This document shows, in pieces, positions 45,065 to 53,664 of a stretch of 64,000 bases of DNA. Where the stretch lies: NCBI GenBank assembly GCA_017554105.1, contig JAFZIY010000006.1, positions 1 through 64,000 of the forward strand, in the 5' to 3' direction. This DNA comes from Prevotella sp. GTDB taxonomy: Bacteria; Bacteroidota; Bacteroidia; Bacteroidales; Bacteroidaceae. Every line of letters begins with the position of its first letter. Position 1 is the first letter of the stretch. Position numbers and translations under genes: made by a program. Under the pieces are notes generated by a model. That model was not told the origin of the DNA. It saw nothing but the letters and a program-made list of their open reading frames with translations, and did not search any database.

Positions 45065-45989
45065 TATTAATATTCCTGAAAAACGAAGGCTGAAAATCAG
45101 CGGAGAGTATTATCAACGACTTACTTCGTGGATAGACAATAAGGGACTCTGGGATGGCTTAGGTGATGCAGATGCAAATAATATGATGCAGTATTTCCAA
45201 AGGAATGCCCGTAAATACATACTTGCACCAGCTGAGAAATTAAAAACATATAGTGATGACTTCACCCGACAATACCGAACAATCAAAGCGAACTATGATT
45301 CTGCATCAAAGTCAGACAAGCCGGTCACAAGTTACGGACTGTTTATTAAACGTATGCGGGAAATTTATAATGGTTTCATGAAGACGGAGTATGAAAAGGA
45401 TAAGAAGTATGGGTATTGGTTGATGAAAAAGCTGGGAGTGAATGTCTGCCCTTACTGCAACAGAAACTATACTACGACCATCCAAAGTCCCGAGATAAAA
45501 GTGAGACCGGAATATGACCATTTCTATCCGGAAGCACTGTATCCATCGTTGATATTGTCTTTTTATAATCTGGTACCTTCGTGTCCTCAGTGCAATCATT
45601 TGAAAAAGGTTCAAGAACTTGATGTTAATCCCTGGATTGGGTATAGGGCGGGAGGAAGGCCGAAATTCCGAGTAGATACATCGAATGGTGATTTCCCGGC
45701 TCGACCAGAGATTCTGATTGATGGTGAGAATGAAAATACCAAGAAGCTTGGCGTAAAGGAGCTGTATAATGAGCATAAAGACTACGTAAAAGATATACTT
45801 AACAAGATCCAGGCTTATAATCCAGTAACATACGGGGCTATTAAAAGGGACTTTCAGGGTATAGCGCATACTGAGGCAGAATTGGAACGTATGGTTTGGG
45901 GTAATTATACAAGGGAGGAAGATATGAATCGGAGGCCGATGGCAAAGTTGACGGTGGATATATTGGAGCAGTATAAGAAATTTCTGTAG
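45057..45989 (+). CDS. ptuB: HNH endonuclease (PtuB-type)
   Basis: A 310-residue HNH nuclease. The zinc cysteines are C131-x2-C134 (VCPYCNRNY) and C176-x2-C179 (SCPQCNHLK), and the catalytic core is D154-H155 in YDHFYPE with N171 and N180. It is the effector of the ATPase/HNH pair and would cut nucleic acid when released. The reading frame starts inside the ATPase gene, so the two are translationally coupled. No reverse transcriptase or retron RNA is seen nearby, so this is not a retron-Septu hybrid. Confidence 0.82.
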   Translation: MVDINIPEKRRLKISGEYYQRLTSWIDNKGLWDGLGDADANNMMQYFQRNARKYILAPAEKLKTYSDDFTRQYRTIKANYDSASKSDKPVTSYGLFIKRMREIYNGFMKTEYEKDKKYGYWLMKKLGVNVCPYCNRNYTTTIQSPEIKVRPEYDHFYPEALYPSLILSFYNLVPSCPQCNHLKKVQELDVNPWIGYRAGGRPKFRVDTSNGDFPARPEILIDGENENTKKLGVKELYNEHKDYVKDILNKIQAYNPVTYGAIKRDFQGIAHTEAELERMVWGNYTREEDMNRRPMAKLTVDILEQYKKFL

Positions 45990-46067
45990 GATGTTGCTAA
46001 AAGTGGGCAATATTGGGATATTTAATGTGAATGGTAAATAGTGATTGGCGTTTAAGTTAGAAGATAA

Positions 46068-47033
46068 ATGCGAATAGAAATACTGCAAGCAGGAACAGGA
46101 GATTGTATCTGGATTAATCACAATAAGAAGAACATTGTGATAGATGGCGGCAAGTCAAAAACTGCCATTAAAGCCAGATATGCCCAAATGCCACAGGATG
46201 AGGAATTAGACCTGCTGGTAGTAACTCACATAGATTCTGACCATATAGCAGGGGGCATTGCATTGGTGGAAATGATGAAAGAAAAAGGTGAAACAGCCAG
46301 GCTGAAACAGGTTTGGTTTAACTACCCGAAGAAACCTGAGTCAGACGAGTATTCTGTTCCTGAAGGTAACGAACTGTCATCTTTACTATGTAGTATTGAC
46401 GGATTGTATTGGATAAACAACACTTCAGAATTGATAGGCGGTCCCATAGAAATAGGAGGTGTAAAACTGCATTTATTAGCACCCAATCACGATGTTGCAG
46501 ATGAATATAAGCCAAAAGAACCTGATGAACTGGGAGTAGAAAATGCTGATTGGGGAGTGAACCTGCAATCACTGATTGATAATGTGGATGATGACAATTT
46601 GGATGAAGGAGGCCCTAACAGTCAATCAATAGTTATTTTGGCTGAGTGTGAAGGTAAGAAGGTGTTGCTGCCTGGAGATTGTACGCCACATGAGCTATCT
46701 AATGCACTTTGCAACTATAACAGCATAAATGGGCCACTTTTGAAACTTGACCTGATAAAACTACCACATCATGGGAGTACCCGCAATATCACAAAGGCTA
46801 TTGCCACACAGATAGACTGCGCGGATTTCGTGATTTCAACCAAGTTAAACAAGAAGTATCTGTTCCCGAATAAAGAGACGATAGCCAAACTAATCTGCTA
46901 TAGAACGCAAAAGGATAGAGCCATCAATGTGTATTTCAATTATCAGGATGCGCTGGATGTTCTTGGAATAACTGAAAAAGAGAAGGCTGATAATAACATC
47001 AAACTCACTGTTTGCCGTGAATTCAACATTTGA
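46068..47033 (+). CDS. Metallo-beta-lactamase-fold protein of an AVAST type 1-like system
   Basis: A 321-residue MBL-fold protein of the ComEC-like type. H54-x-D56-x-D58-H59 (THIDSDHIAGG) is the metal site; LLPGDCTPHE and KLPHHGSTRN give the remaining ligands. No membrane segments, so it is a free cytoplasmic hydrolase. Its end overlaps by 17 bases the start of the trypsin-NACHT gene. MBL plus trypsin-like protease plus STAND NTPase is, to my knowledge, the composition of AVAST type 1 antiphage systems. A nuclease or phosphodiesterase effector role is inferred. Confidence 0.8.
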   Translation: MRIEILQAGTGDCIWINHNKKNIVIDGGKSKTAIKARYAQMPQDEELDLLVVTHIDSDHIAGGIALVEMMKEKGETARLKQVWFNYPKKPESDEYSVPEGNELSSLLCSIDGLYWINNTSELIGGPIEIGGVKLHLLAPNHDVADEYKPKEPDELGVENADWGVNLQSLIDNVDDDNLDEGGPNSQSIVILAECEGKKVLLPGDCTPHELSNALCNYNSINGPLLKLDLIKLPHHGSTRNITKAIATQIDCADFVISTKLNKKYLFPNKETIAKLICYRTQKDRAINVYFNYQDALDVLGITEKEKADNNIKLTVCREFNI

Positions 47034-50000
47034 CATACGTCGTAATTGCGTCAGAATAAAGGCTGACATCAAAGGAAGAGGTCTTCACTTCCGAGGGACA
47101 GGTGTGATCTATCCCTTGGGAGAGGATGAGCAGTACGATTATGTCTTTACGGCTCAGCATATTCTGAAGGATGACAAGAAAAAGAAATTGAATTCTGTTC
47201 TTGACAAGATAGGGGTAATTGAAATAGAGGTCTTTGATGATGGACACTTTACGACCTATATAAGCATTGCCAAAGAAAATGTCTCTAAATCTTTACTCCC
47301 AGTTGGCGATGATTTCCTTATCATAAGGCTTCAGAAGGGCGAGAAGCAATTTACTCCCTTTCTGCTGGCAGATGACCTTATTGAAGAAAAGCCCATGCAA
47401 CTGTATGGGATTTCTGGTGAAGCGCAAGATATAATCACCAGGCTGGATTGTAAGTGCGTAGATAGCAGGGTAGAACTGGTAAATATCACTTCGCCTGTTG
47501 ATAATATGGATAGTCTGCACGGAATGTCAGGCGGTGGTATATTTGCGTTGAATCAGCCTTTGATGTATGGTGTGTTGTGGAAATATGCTGCGACGGATGG
47601 GGAATTCCATAATGTCAAGATAACTCAGGCATTAGAAGAAAAGATAACATCGCAATTAGCCCAGCGAAGGTGGAAAGCCATTGATTTCATCAACATCACT
47701 CAGTGCAAGCTGGCTATGAGCGGCGTGTATGATGGCATATTCCGGGATATTAATGACACAATTCTGGTCAATCGGAATAATTCCAGATTTCCACTTGAAT
47801 CCAGGTTCGTTATGCCCGACTTTGTAGATGTGGTGCAAAACATGGCTTCTGGTGATTCTGTTGAGCTGGATGTGAAACCTGTGGAGATAGACCCTACGAA
47901 CATTTATCTCAAAGGCGGAGAAATTCAAGAATACAGTGAGCAGTACCTTAAAGAATTCTATAGCCATCTGAACAAGACCAGCAATAGAGAGGTCAGGATA
48001 CCAGCATCATCTATATTGAATTCCGATAGAAGTATATTGCTCATAGTGGGAGGACCTGGTTATGGCAAGTCTTCGCTGTTGAAATACCTTACGCTACAAT
48101 TGCTGAAGGGTAAGATGGATGCGTATGACGGCTATCTGCCCGTATGGATGCCATTTTCATATATGGCTAGGAATTGCGATAGCGATATTAAAAACATCAT
48201 TCAGACGTGGTTACAGGAGAGCAAGTTGTGGGAAAAGAACAGCCATTATCTGGAGTATGCCTTTGAACAGAAAAAAATATTGTTGATTGCTGATGGTATT
48301 GACGAATGGGGTGATGAACCTTTGCAGGCAGACAAGGTTATACGTAAGGTGAAGGCTGAAACTGAGGAAGGCAATCTGTTAGCCATTTTCTCAAGCAGGG
48401 AATATGGCATTGCGAATATCAATTCTCCATTCAGCAGTGGCGATACATACACAATAGCTCCGCTGTCAGCATTGCAGCAGGATGAACTGGTGAAGAAATG
48501 TGTGGATCATTATAATGGGCTGATTCATGACACGAAGAGAACAGCTGAGTTCCTTTCAGCAAAGTTGAGACTTCTGCATGATGTTGACCGCATGAAAGAT
48601 AACCCTATGCTGCTAACAATTCTCATAGGTCAGTATCTGCAGGGTAACGAACTACCTCACAACAACATAGCGGCTATGGACTGTATTGTAGAACAGTTGT
48701 TTGTGAAGCATCAGCAGTCACGTAAATATCAGGCTTTCGACTATTCAGGCTCGTTTGACTTCACAAGCAATAAGATAATGCTGGGTGTGCTGTCAAAAGA
48801 AATGTTCGACTACTACAATGATGGCAGCATGGACAAGACTCAGGCTGAGATTCTGCTGAACCAATACCTGAATAGTCAGACATCGGGGCAGGAACTGAAT
48901 AATGCGCACATCGTTGACAATTTGTTCAGGCATGATACACACCAGTTGGGTGTTATTGAAGAAAGAACAGGCTCGCGTATTTCCTTTATCAATAGACAAC
49001 TGCAAGAGTTTATGACGGCCAAATACCTGTCGGTAGACGAAGACAGAGCCAGAAGTTTTGTCCTACAGAATGCCCCAGATGGAGGCCTTCATCAGGTTGT
49101 ACTCTTCCTTTTCGAAATGATGCCGGCCTCAGTGTTTGTAAGACTGTACAGTGATTTGAAGCCCCTCGTTACCGACGATTACAGAAACTATTACCTCTAT
49201 AAACTGAAACTGGAAGTTCTGGTAAGGTCGGTGAAGGCACCCAAGCCATTTTTGCTTAAAGAAATAGAGCATTATATACAAAGGATAGAACGGGAGTCTG
49301 ACTATGATATCAAACATGACCTATTGGAGATTCTGTTGGATGGTTTGTACAACTCTGCCTTACGCGAGCGTATAGAAGATTTTCTCTCACGATACATACC
49401 TTCTGCTTCTGTGTATCATGATATCCGGTTGTCGGGATTGGCACAAGTGACAGACCTTACCGCAGAGGAGAGGATGTTTGCTGTGCTAACCGTTGTCAAT
49501 GGTGATGTGAACAACAAGATTCTCGCGTCACAAGTAATAAGGAAACATATCACCACAGACGAAAAACTGCTGGAGATGGTTAATTCATATATACGATCAT
49601 CGACGATGCCCGAGGTGGTGGCTTTCTTTATCAGGAGCGTCATAGTTGACGGGCTTGATATAGAGAATGAAAATAAGTTTATAGAGGAGGTTGTGTCGGG
49701 AGACCTCTATACAAGGTTCTATAAGTTAGAATTTTCTTTATTTAAGGGTGAGAATGTTCCCGCTGATGAAATCTTTGAGCTAGTTTCAGAACTGCCATTC
49801 TCAATCCAAGAGGATGCTTCCAGATTATTGCAGACCTATTTTGTACAAGATGAGGACATCAGGCAAAAGGCTTTGAAGTCAGTAAAGGCCAAGTTCAGAA
49901 GACGTGGGAATATTGGTAGAGATATGGCTTGGCGATACCTGCTGTCATGTTGGATAAATCATCCTGAAGTTATTCAGGCTATTGCTGATGAACTGAAAGA

Positions 50001-51900
50001 GTCGTACCCGTTCACTCATGGTAATGGCCATGAGCTGTGGCAAATCATAGAGAGGCAAGAAATATCACCTGAACTGCGTCAAGTCATAACCGAGTGGGCT
50101 ATAGACAGGGATATTAAACATGTGATGTGGGGTGTCGAATCATCTATAGTCAATACAATTGCAAACGACCCTCGTATCAAGGTCAAACTTCTTGAAGCAT
50201 TAGAAGAAATGGATAGCTTCCAGCATATAGTGGCCTTCCCTCTTATTAAAAACTGGGGGCAGGATGTAGAAGTTGTTGCAAGACTGCAACGGTACCTTGA
50301 TGAAGAGCCGCTAAAAAAATCCATGTGGATAGCATGTTATGCTTATGAGATTTATCAAGGTAATGAAGAACGAATCAAGGCATACCTTGATAGATGTATC
50401 AATGAACCAGACGAGGGATTGATGAAAGACCGTGCCGTATCGGTCTATGTAAGTCATTACAAAGAAGAGTTTGCAGAGAAATACATATCTCGAATCCTCA
50501 ATGGAGAAATCTTAATGGGCGACCGCATCCTCGGTTCGAAATGGGGCATACTGGAAGTCATCATTGAGAATTATTCAGAGCGTAAGGACGTACAAGAGTT
50601 CCTACAGAAATATTATTCTGATGATTATAGGTTTGCAGGTCAGATTATAGTTAAATATCGCGGAACGGAGTTGGCATCGAGAATGCTCAGTAAGTGGTAT
50701 CACATGGATACACGACTGAGGTTGATGATGATACACAAGATTTCAAATTTGTCAGGTATTGATGAACGTATAGAGGGGATGCTTCACTCATTCAGAATAG
50801 AGGGTAATGCGTACGTTCTGTGTGATACGGTCTTGTGTCTGGTAGGCCATTTGAAGAGAATGGGCAGGGATAATGACGTGTTCAAGATTGCAGACGAGGT
50901 GTTTAATACGTCTCAGGTGACGACGGAATATACCTATAAAATGCGACTCTGCATCAATCTACTGTATCATAAGATTGATGAATACGTTCAGTTGAATTTG
51001 CCTACCGGCGGTAAGGAATACGAATTTGCGCAGATGCATCTTTTCTATAACGACAGCCCGTATATCGAGAAAACTATAGCAGATGAGGCAGATTATCTGT
51101 TGGTTGATGATATGGCAAATCTGAGGAAGTTAGTCAATAGCGACGATCGTATATATTCATACATTGTTTTCTTCTCGAAATTTGTTAATCCAACATCTAA
51201 AGCGGCACAAGTCATCGTTAACTATCTAAATGAGAAAAAGGATAAGATTGATGATGCTAATATCCTTCTGTTCTTGAAGAAAGTGGGCAACCAAAAACAG
51301 TTGTTGAAAGAATTGGTTATGGCCAATATCAATAATGAGAATAATGAGATGTCTGCAACAGTGGAGCAAATCATTTCGACTGATTTTGAAAAGGATGAGG
51401 ATATTAAGACATTATTGAAACTGGAAAAGTGGAATTGGTTTGATGATTCTATAAACAGGGTTTCAATTAATTGCACATTGAATAGTAATGTTGAGATGCT
51501 AAAAGAAATATTTGGTGATTACAAGGAAAAGAAGTTTGAATTGAATAGTAGTTACGCTTCTTATAATTTCATTTTCTCAATGGTAGAAGACAACAAGGTG
51601 ATTGAGTACTTGAAATACTATCTGACTGAACTTCAGGATACTTTTGTCTATCGTATGATTGTAGGTCCATTGACAGCAAGGTTGAAACGAGACAAGGCAA
51701 CCGCAGATAGACTCTATGAAGAGCTGTTAGTGACATATGATCCAAGAATCAGGGTTGGCTTCTATTCTATTCTTTCTTCTGCGGGAGTGAAATCTGCAGA
51801 ACTTAGAGATTGGAGAGAGCATCAGCACCAGCATCTTGATGAATATGGTCATGATATGGTGTCGAATAGAGATAGACAATTAATAGTGTCTTTGCAATAA
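47017..51900 (+). CDS. Trypsin-like protease-NACHT-repeat protein (AVAST type 1-like)
   Basis: A 1627-residue protein starting at GTG 47017 inside the MBL gene. Residues 1-230 are a trypsin-fold domain with H48 (TAQHIL), D98/D99 (GDDFLII) and S171 (GMSGGGIF). Residues about 330-560 are a NACHT NTPase: Walker A GGPGYGKSS (K351, S352) and Walker B ADGIDEWGD (D426, D429, E430). From about 700 to the end the sequence is a helical repeat solenoid, the usual sensor of STAND proteins. I infer that phage protein binding to the repeats triggers NTP-driven assembly and activates the protease. In described type 1 systems protease and NTPase are, as I recall, separate genes; here they are fused. Confidence 0.85.
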   Translation: MNSTFDIRRNCVRIKADIKGRGLHFRGTGVIYPLGEDEQYDYVFTAQHILKDDKKKKLNSVLDKIGVIEIEVFDDGHFTTYISIAKENVSKSLLPVGDDFLIIRLQKGEKQFTPFLLADDLIEEKPMQLYGISGEAQDIITRLDCKCVDSRVELVNITSPVDNMDSLHGMSGGGIFALNQPLMYGVLWKYAATDGEFHNVKITQALEEKITSQLAQRRWKAIDFINITQCKLAMSGVYDGIFRDINDTILVNRNNSRFPLESRFVMPDFVDVVQNMASGDSVELDVKPVEIDPTNIYLKGGEIQEYSEQYLKEFYSHLNKTSNREVRIPASSILNSDRSILLIVGGPGYGKSSLLKYLTLQLLKGKMDAYDGYLPVWMPFSYMARNCDSDIKNIIQTWLQESKLWEKNSHYLEYAFEQKKILLIADGIDEWGDEPLQADKVIRKVKAETEEGNLLAIFSSREYGIANINSPFSSGDTYTIAPLSALQQDELVKKCVDHYNGLIHDTKRTAEFLSAKLRLLHDVDRMKDNPMLLTILIGQYLQGNELPHNNIAAMDCIVEQLFVKHQQSRKYQAFDYSGSFDFTSNKIMLGVLSKEMFDYYNDGSMDKTQAEILLNQYLNSQTSGQELNNAHIVDNLFRHDTHQLGVIEERTGSRISFINRQLQEFMTAKYLSVDEDRARSFVLQNAPDGGLHQVVLFLFEMMPASVFVRLYSDLKPLVTDDYRNYYLYKLKLEVLVRSVKAPKPFLLKEIEHYIQRIERESDYDIKHDLLEILLDGLYNSALRERIEDFLSRYIPSASVYHDIRLSGLAQVTDLTAEERMFAVLTVVNGDVNNKILASQVIRKHITTDEKLLEMVNSYIRSSTMPEVVAFFIRSVIVDGLDIENENKFIEEVVSGDLYTRFYKLEFSLFKGENVPADEIFELVSELPFSIQEDASRLLQTYFVQDEDIRQKALKSVKAKFRRRGNIGRDMAWRYLLSCWINHPEVIQAIADELKESYPFTHGNGHELWQIIERQEISPELRQVITEWAIDRDIKHVMWGVESSIVNTIANDPRIKVKLLEALEEMDSFQHIVAFPLIKNWGQDVEVVARLQRYLDEEPLKKSMWIACYAYEIYQGNEERIKAYLDRCINEPDEGLMKDRAVSVYVSHYKEEFAEKYISRILNGEILMGDRILGSKWGILEVIIENYSERKDVQEFLQKYYSDDYRFAGQIIVKYRGTELASRMLSKWYHMDTRLRLMMIHKISNLSGIDERIEGMLHSFRIEGNAYVLCDTVLCLVGHLKRMGRDNDVFKIADEVFNTSQVTTEYTYKMRLCINLLYHKIDEYVQLNLPTGGKEYEFAQMHLFYNDSPYIEKTIADEADYLLVDDMANLRKLVNSDDRIYSYIVFFSKFVNPTSKAAQVIVNYLNEKKDKIDDANILLFLKKVGNQKQLLKELVMANINNENNEMSATVEQIISTDFEKDEDIKTLLKLEKWNWFDDSINRVSINCTLNSNVEMLKEIFGDYKEKKFELNSSYASYNFIFSMVEDNKVIEYLKYYLTELQDTFVYRMIVGPLTARLKRDKATADRLYEELLVTYDPRIRVGFYSILSSAGVKSAELRDWREHQHQHLDEYGHDMVSNRDRQLIVSLQ

Positions 51901-51910
51901 TAATGGTCAT

Positions 51911-52141
51911 ATGACGCAAGATGAACGGTGGTTGGTGAGGTATCAGGAGGTGATGGGTTTCCTAGAGGAGAATCATAGAAATCCGTCGAAGCATAGGATC
52001 GAGGAACATGACCATCTGAATTGGCTCAAGGCAAATAGAAAGGCGATGAATGCGGGGAAGATGAAAGATGAGAGAGTGGAGAAGTTTGGAAAACTTCTGG
52101 AATTGACGGAACAGTATAGGAGGAAGAATCAGTATGAATAG
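51911..52141 (+). CDS. Helicase-associated-domain small protein
   Basis: A 76-residue protein with one helicase-associated (HA) repeat: WLVRYQEVMGFLEENHRNPS, then HDHLNWLKANRKAMNAGKM and RVEKFGKLLEL. Such stand-alone HA proteins are common in Bacteroidales mobile elements and may bind DNA. It begins 10 bases after the trypsin-NACHT gene. Confidence 0.72.
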   Translation: MTQDERWLVRYQEVMGFLEENHRNPSKHRIEEHDHLNWLKANRKAMNAGKMKDERVEKFGKLLELTEQYRRKNQYE

Positions 52142-52208
52142 ACGCTAAGGCCCAACGGAAAACCGCTGGGAACGGTGGCTGCAAATAAAAACAAGAAGAT
52201 AAACAGAA

Positions 52209-52456
52209 ATGAGACAGCTCTATAGTTCGAACTACACGGGAATACCGGCTTACCTTATGGACTTTGGGTTCGGAGGCTTTCTCGGTTATGGGAAAGGTAT
52301 GCTCGTAGGTTTAGTGAACGAAGAGCTGAAGATAGGAAGATGTATGAAGTCTGATGGCTGAAGTATGAAGTAATAGAAGATGTGGAGTTGGCATGGGCTG
52401 GCTTCGCACCGCAAGTGATATATGGCATCCCCCGATTCGGTCTCTTCGTGGACTGA
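52209..52456 (+). pseudogene. Small gene probably broken by a short repeat
   Basis: ATG 52209 opens a 50-codon frame (MRQLYSSNYTGIPAYL, then FGFGGFLGYGKGM) ending at TGA 52359-52361. In another frame, protein-like sequence resumes (VIEDVELAWAGFAPQVIYG) and stops at 52454-52456 with no good start codon. Between the two lies a repeat-like stretch with two copies of TATGAAGT. I infer one small protein split by a frameshift at this repeat. The end of the second piece lies in the terminator hairpin. Family unknown. Confidence 0.3.
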
Positions 52457-52467
52457 GTCGGGGGATG
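52426..52467 (-). terminator. Strong hairpin downstream of the repressor gene
   Basis: Bases 52426-52442 pair with 52451-52467 (CATCCCCCGA outer stem with TCGGGGGATG, inner stem with two G-T pairs) around an 8-base loop. On the minus strand it begins 15 bases after the repressor stop. There is no T-run on either side, so it may act with a protein factor or stabilise the 3' end, and it may serve both strands. Confidence 0.6.
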
Positions 52468-52481
52468 TCTGTTTGTACGGG

Positions 52482-53162
52482 TTAGTCGAGACGGAAGTGG
52501 CCGACAACATGATAGATTTCGACGATGATTTCCTTGGAGATCTTGGACTCCACAGGTTTGCCATCGACCATCTGGATAAAGGTGATGCTTTGGTCATCGG
52601 CTTGTGTGACAGATACCTTACGGAGTACCTTGAATTCGTTGGTAACGACGATGCAGATCAAGTCACCTGGTATATACGTCTTCCATGTGTTTACCTTTTT
52701 CAGGGCAATGGTATCGCCCTGCATGATGACCGGTTCCAGAGATTTGTCGCCATTGATACACCATAAGTCGATGTCACCAGCCGGTGGAAACTTTGTGGGT
52801 GTGGAAGCGACTGCTGAATTAGGTTGTCCATTGCTGTCCAGGCATTTCTTGAAATCAGTGTTATAGAGCAGAATCTCATCGCCTTTTTCGGCGCTTTGCT
52901 CAAACGGCTTGCTTCTGCCTAAATACATGTTGCCTTCACCTGTGTACATCCACGCTGCACTCACACCGTATTTCTGACAGAACAGTTCGATGGCCTTTTT
53001 TGTAGGCTTCTGCCAACCGTTCTTGATTTTGCTCAGTACCTGGTCGTTTGTGACGATACCATCGCGGAATAACTGTGCTCCTGAGAGACGCAGCTCTTCT
53101 GCTGCTTTTGCGAATCTCTCTGCTACACTCTGCATTGCTTCCTGCTCGTTGTATGTGGTCAT
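52482..53162 (-). CDS. HTH-S24 repressor of the conjugative element
   Basis: A 226-residue minus-strand protein. Residues about 10-75 form a helix-turn-helix (LFRDGIVTNDQVLSKIKNG), and residues 125-225 form a LexA/CI-type S24 domain: INGDKSLEPVIMQGD carries the serine, and FKVLRKV a candidate lysine. The usual GDSMEP is GDKSLEP, an unusual insertion next to the serine that could weaken self-cleavage. As the only minus-strand gene, facing the replication genes across opposed promoters, it is the likely master repressor of the element and may respond to DNA damage. Confidence 0.85.
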   Translation of the reverse strand: MTTYNEQEAMQSVAERFAKAAEELRLSGAQLFRDGIVTNDQVLSKIKNGWQKPTKKAIELFCQKYGVSAAWMYTGEGNMYLGRSKPFEQSAEKGDEILLYNTDFKKCLDSNGQPNSAVASTPTKFPPAGDIDLWCINGDKSLEPVIMQGDTIALKKVNTWKTYIPGDLICIVVTNEFKVLRKVSVTQADDQSITFIQMVDGKPVESKISKEIIVEIYHVVGHFRLD

Positions 53163-53170
53163 AATGTTTA

Positions 53171-53270
53171 AATTTTGCTAAATTCTGACAGTAATCAGGA
53201 ATGAAATTTCTAAATCTTTTGGCTATATTTATAAAAACCTGTAATTTTGCAGCCGTTTTGACTGCTAATC
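53171..53270. repeat. Imperfect direct repeat in the divergent control region (possible operators)
   Basis: AATTTTGC followed 7-10 bases later by TGAC or GAC and then GTAATC/GCTAATC occurs at 53171-53196 and again at 53243-53270. The second copy covers the -7 element of the rightward promoter, and the first lies just before the repressor start. The arrangement fits binding sites for the repressor. Statistical support is small because AATTTTGC also resembles a -7 box. Confidence 0.4.
53218..53249 (+). promoter_or_regulatory. Rightward promoter for the replication genes
   Basis: TTTG (53218-53221) and TAATTTTG (53242-53249), separated by exactly 20 bases between TTG and TA, match the Bacteroidota sigma-ABfr promoter. 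The start would be near 53256, leaving a leader of about 120 bases before ATG 53377. Confidence 0.65.
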
Positions 53271-53275
53271 GGGTG

Positions 53276-53306
53276 CAAAGATAGGTATTATTCCCGAATT
53301 ATGCAA
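53276..53306 (-). promoter_or_regulatory. Leftward promoter for the S24 repressor
   Basis: On the minus strand TATCTTTG (53283-53276) is a perfect TAnnTTTG with TTG (53306-53304) exactly 20 bases upstream. Transcription would begin near 53270 and cross the rightward promoter, so the two transcripts overlap convergently for a short distance at their starts. This gives a compact switch. Confidence 0.62.
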
Positions 53307-53376
53307 GAAAATATATAAATAATTTATAGAAAAAATATAAATAAGAATAATTTAAGTGTAAAAAGGTAGTAAGGAT

Positions 53377-53664
53377 ATGGAAATTCCAATTTCAACATTA
53401 CAGGAGATGCTTAACAACGCTGCCACGCTCGGAGCGATGTCGGCGGTGAAGAAGCTCGATCCTGTGAAGGACCAGTTGAAGGCCTCGGAGGTAAGGACTT
53501 GGCTGGGCAACGACAGCAATCTTAGTAGGAAGTTCGACGCGATGGTGCGTAAGGGTATGATCAAGGGATTCAAGAAAGGCACGAGTCAGAACTCGCCCTA
53601 CTACTATTCCAAATTACAGATTGAGGCAGCGTTTGCTGCCGTAAGATGCAAAAGTTTGCTATGA
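53377..53664 (+). CDS. Small DNA-binding protein (excisionase/HTH-like)
   Basis: A 95-residue protein whose middle reads VRTWLGNDSNLSRKFDAMVRKGMIKG, a winged-helix or MerR-like pattern seen in small regulatory proteins of Bacteroidales mobile elements. First gene of the rightward operon, coupled by ATGA to the next. Likely a regulator; excisionase is possible. Confidence 0.6.
   Translation: MEIPISTLQEMLNNAATLGAMSAVKKLDPVKDQLKASEVRTWLGNDSNLSRKFDAMVRKGMIKGFKKGTSQNSPYYYSKLQIEAAFAAVRCKSLL

Noticed and set aside
42641-45989. Retron linked to the ATPase/HNH pair
   Set aside because: No reverse transcriptase motif and no structured RNA region are seen beside the pair.
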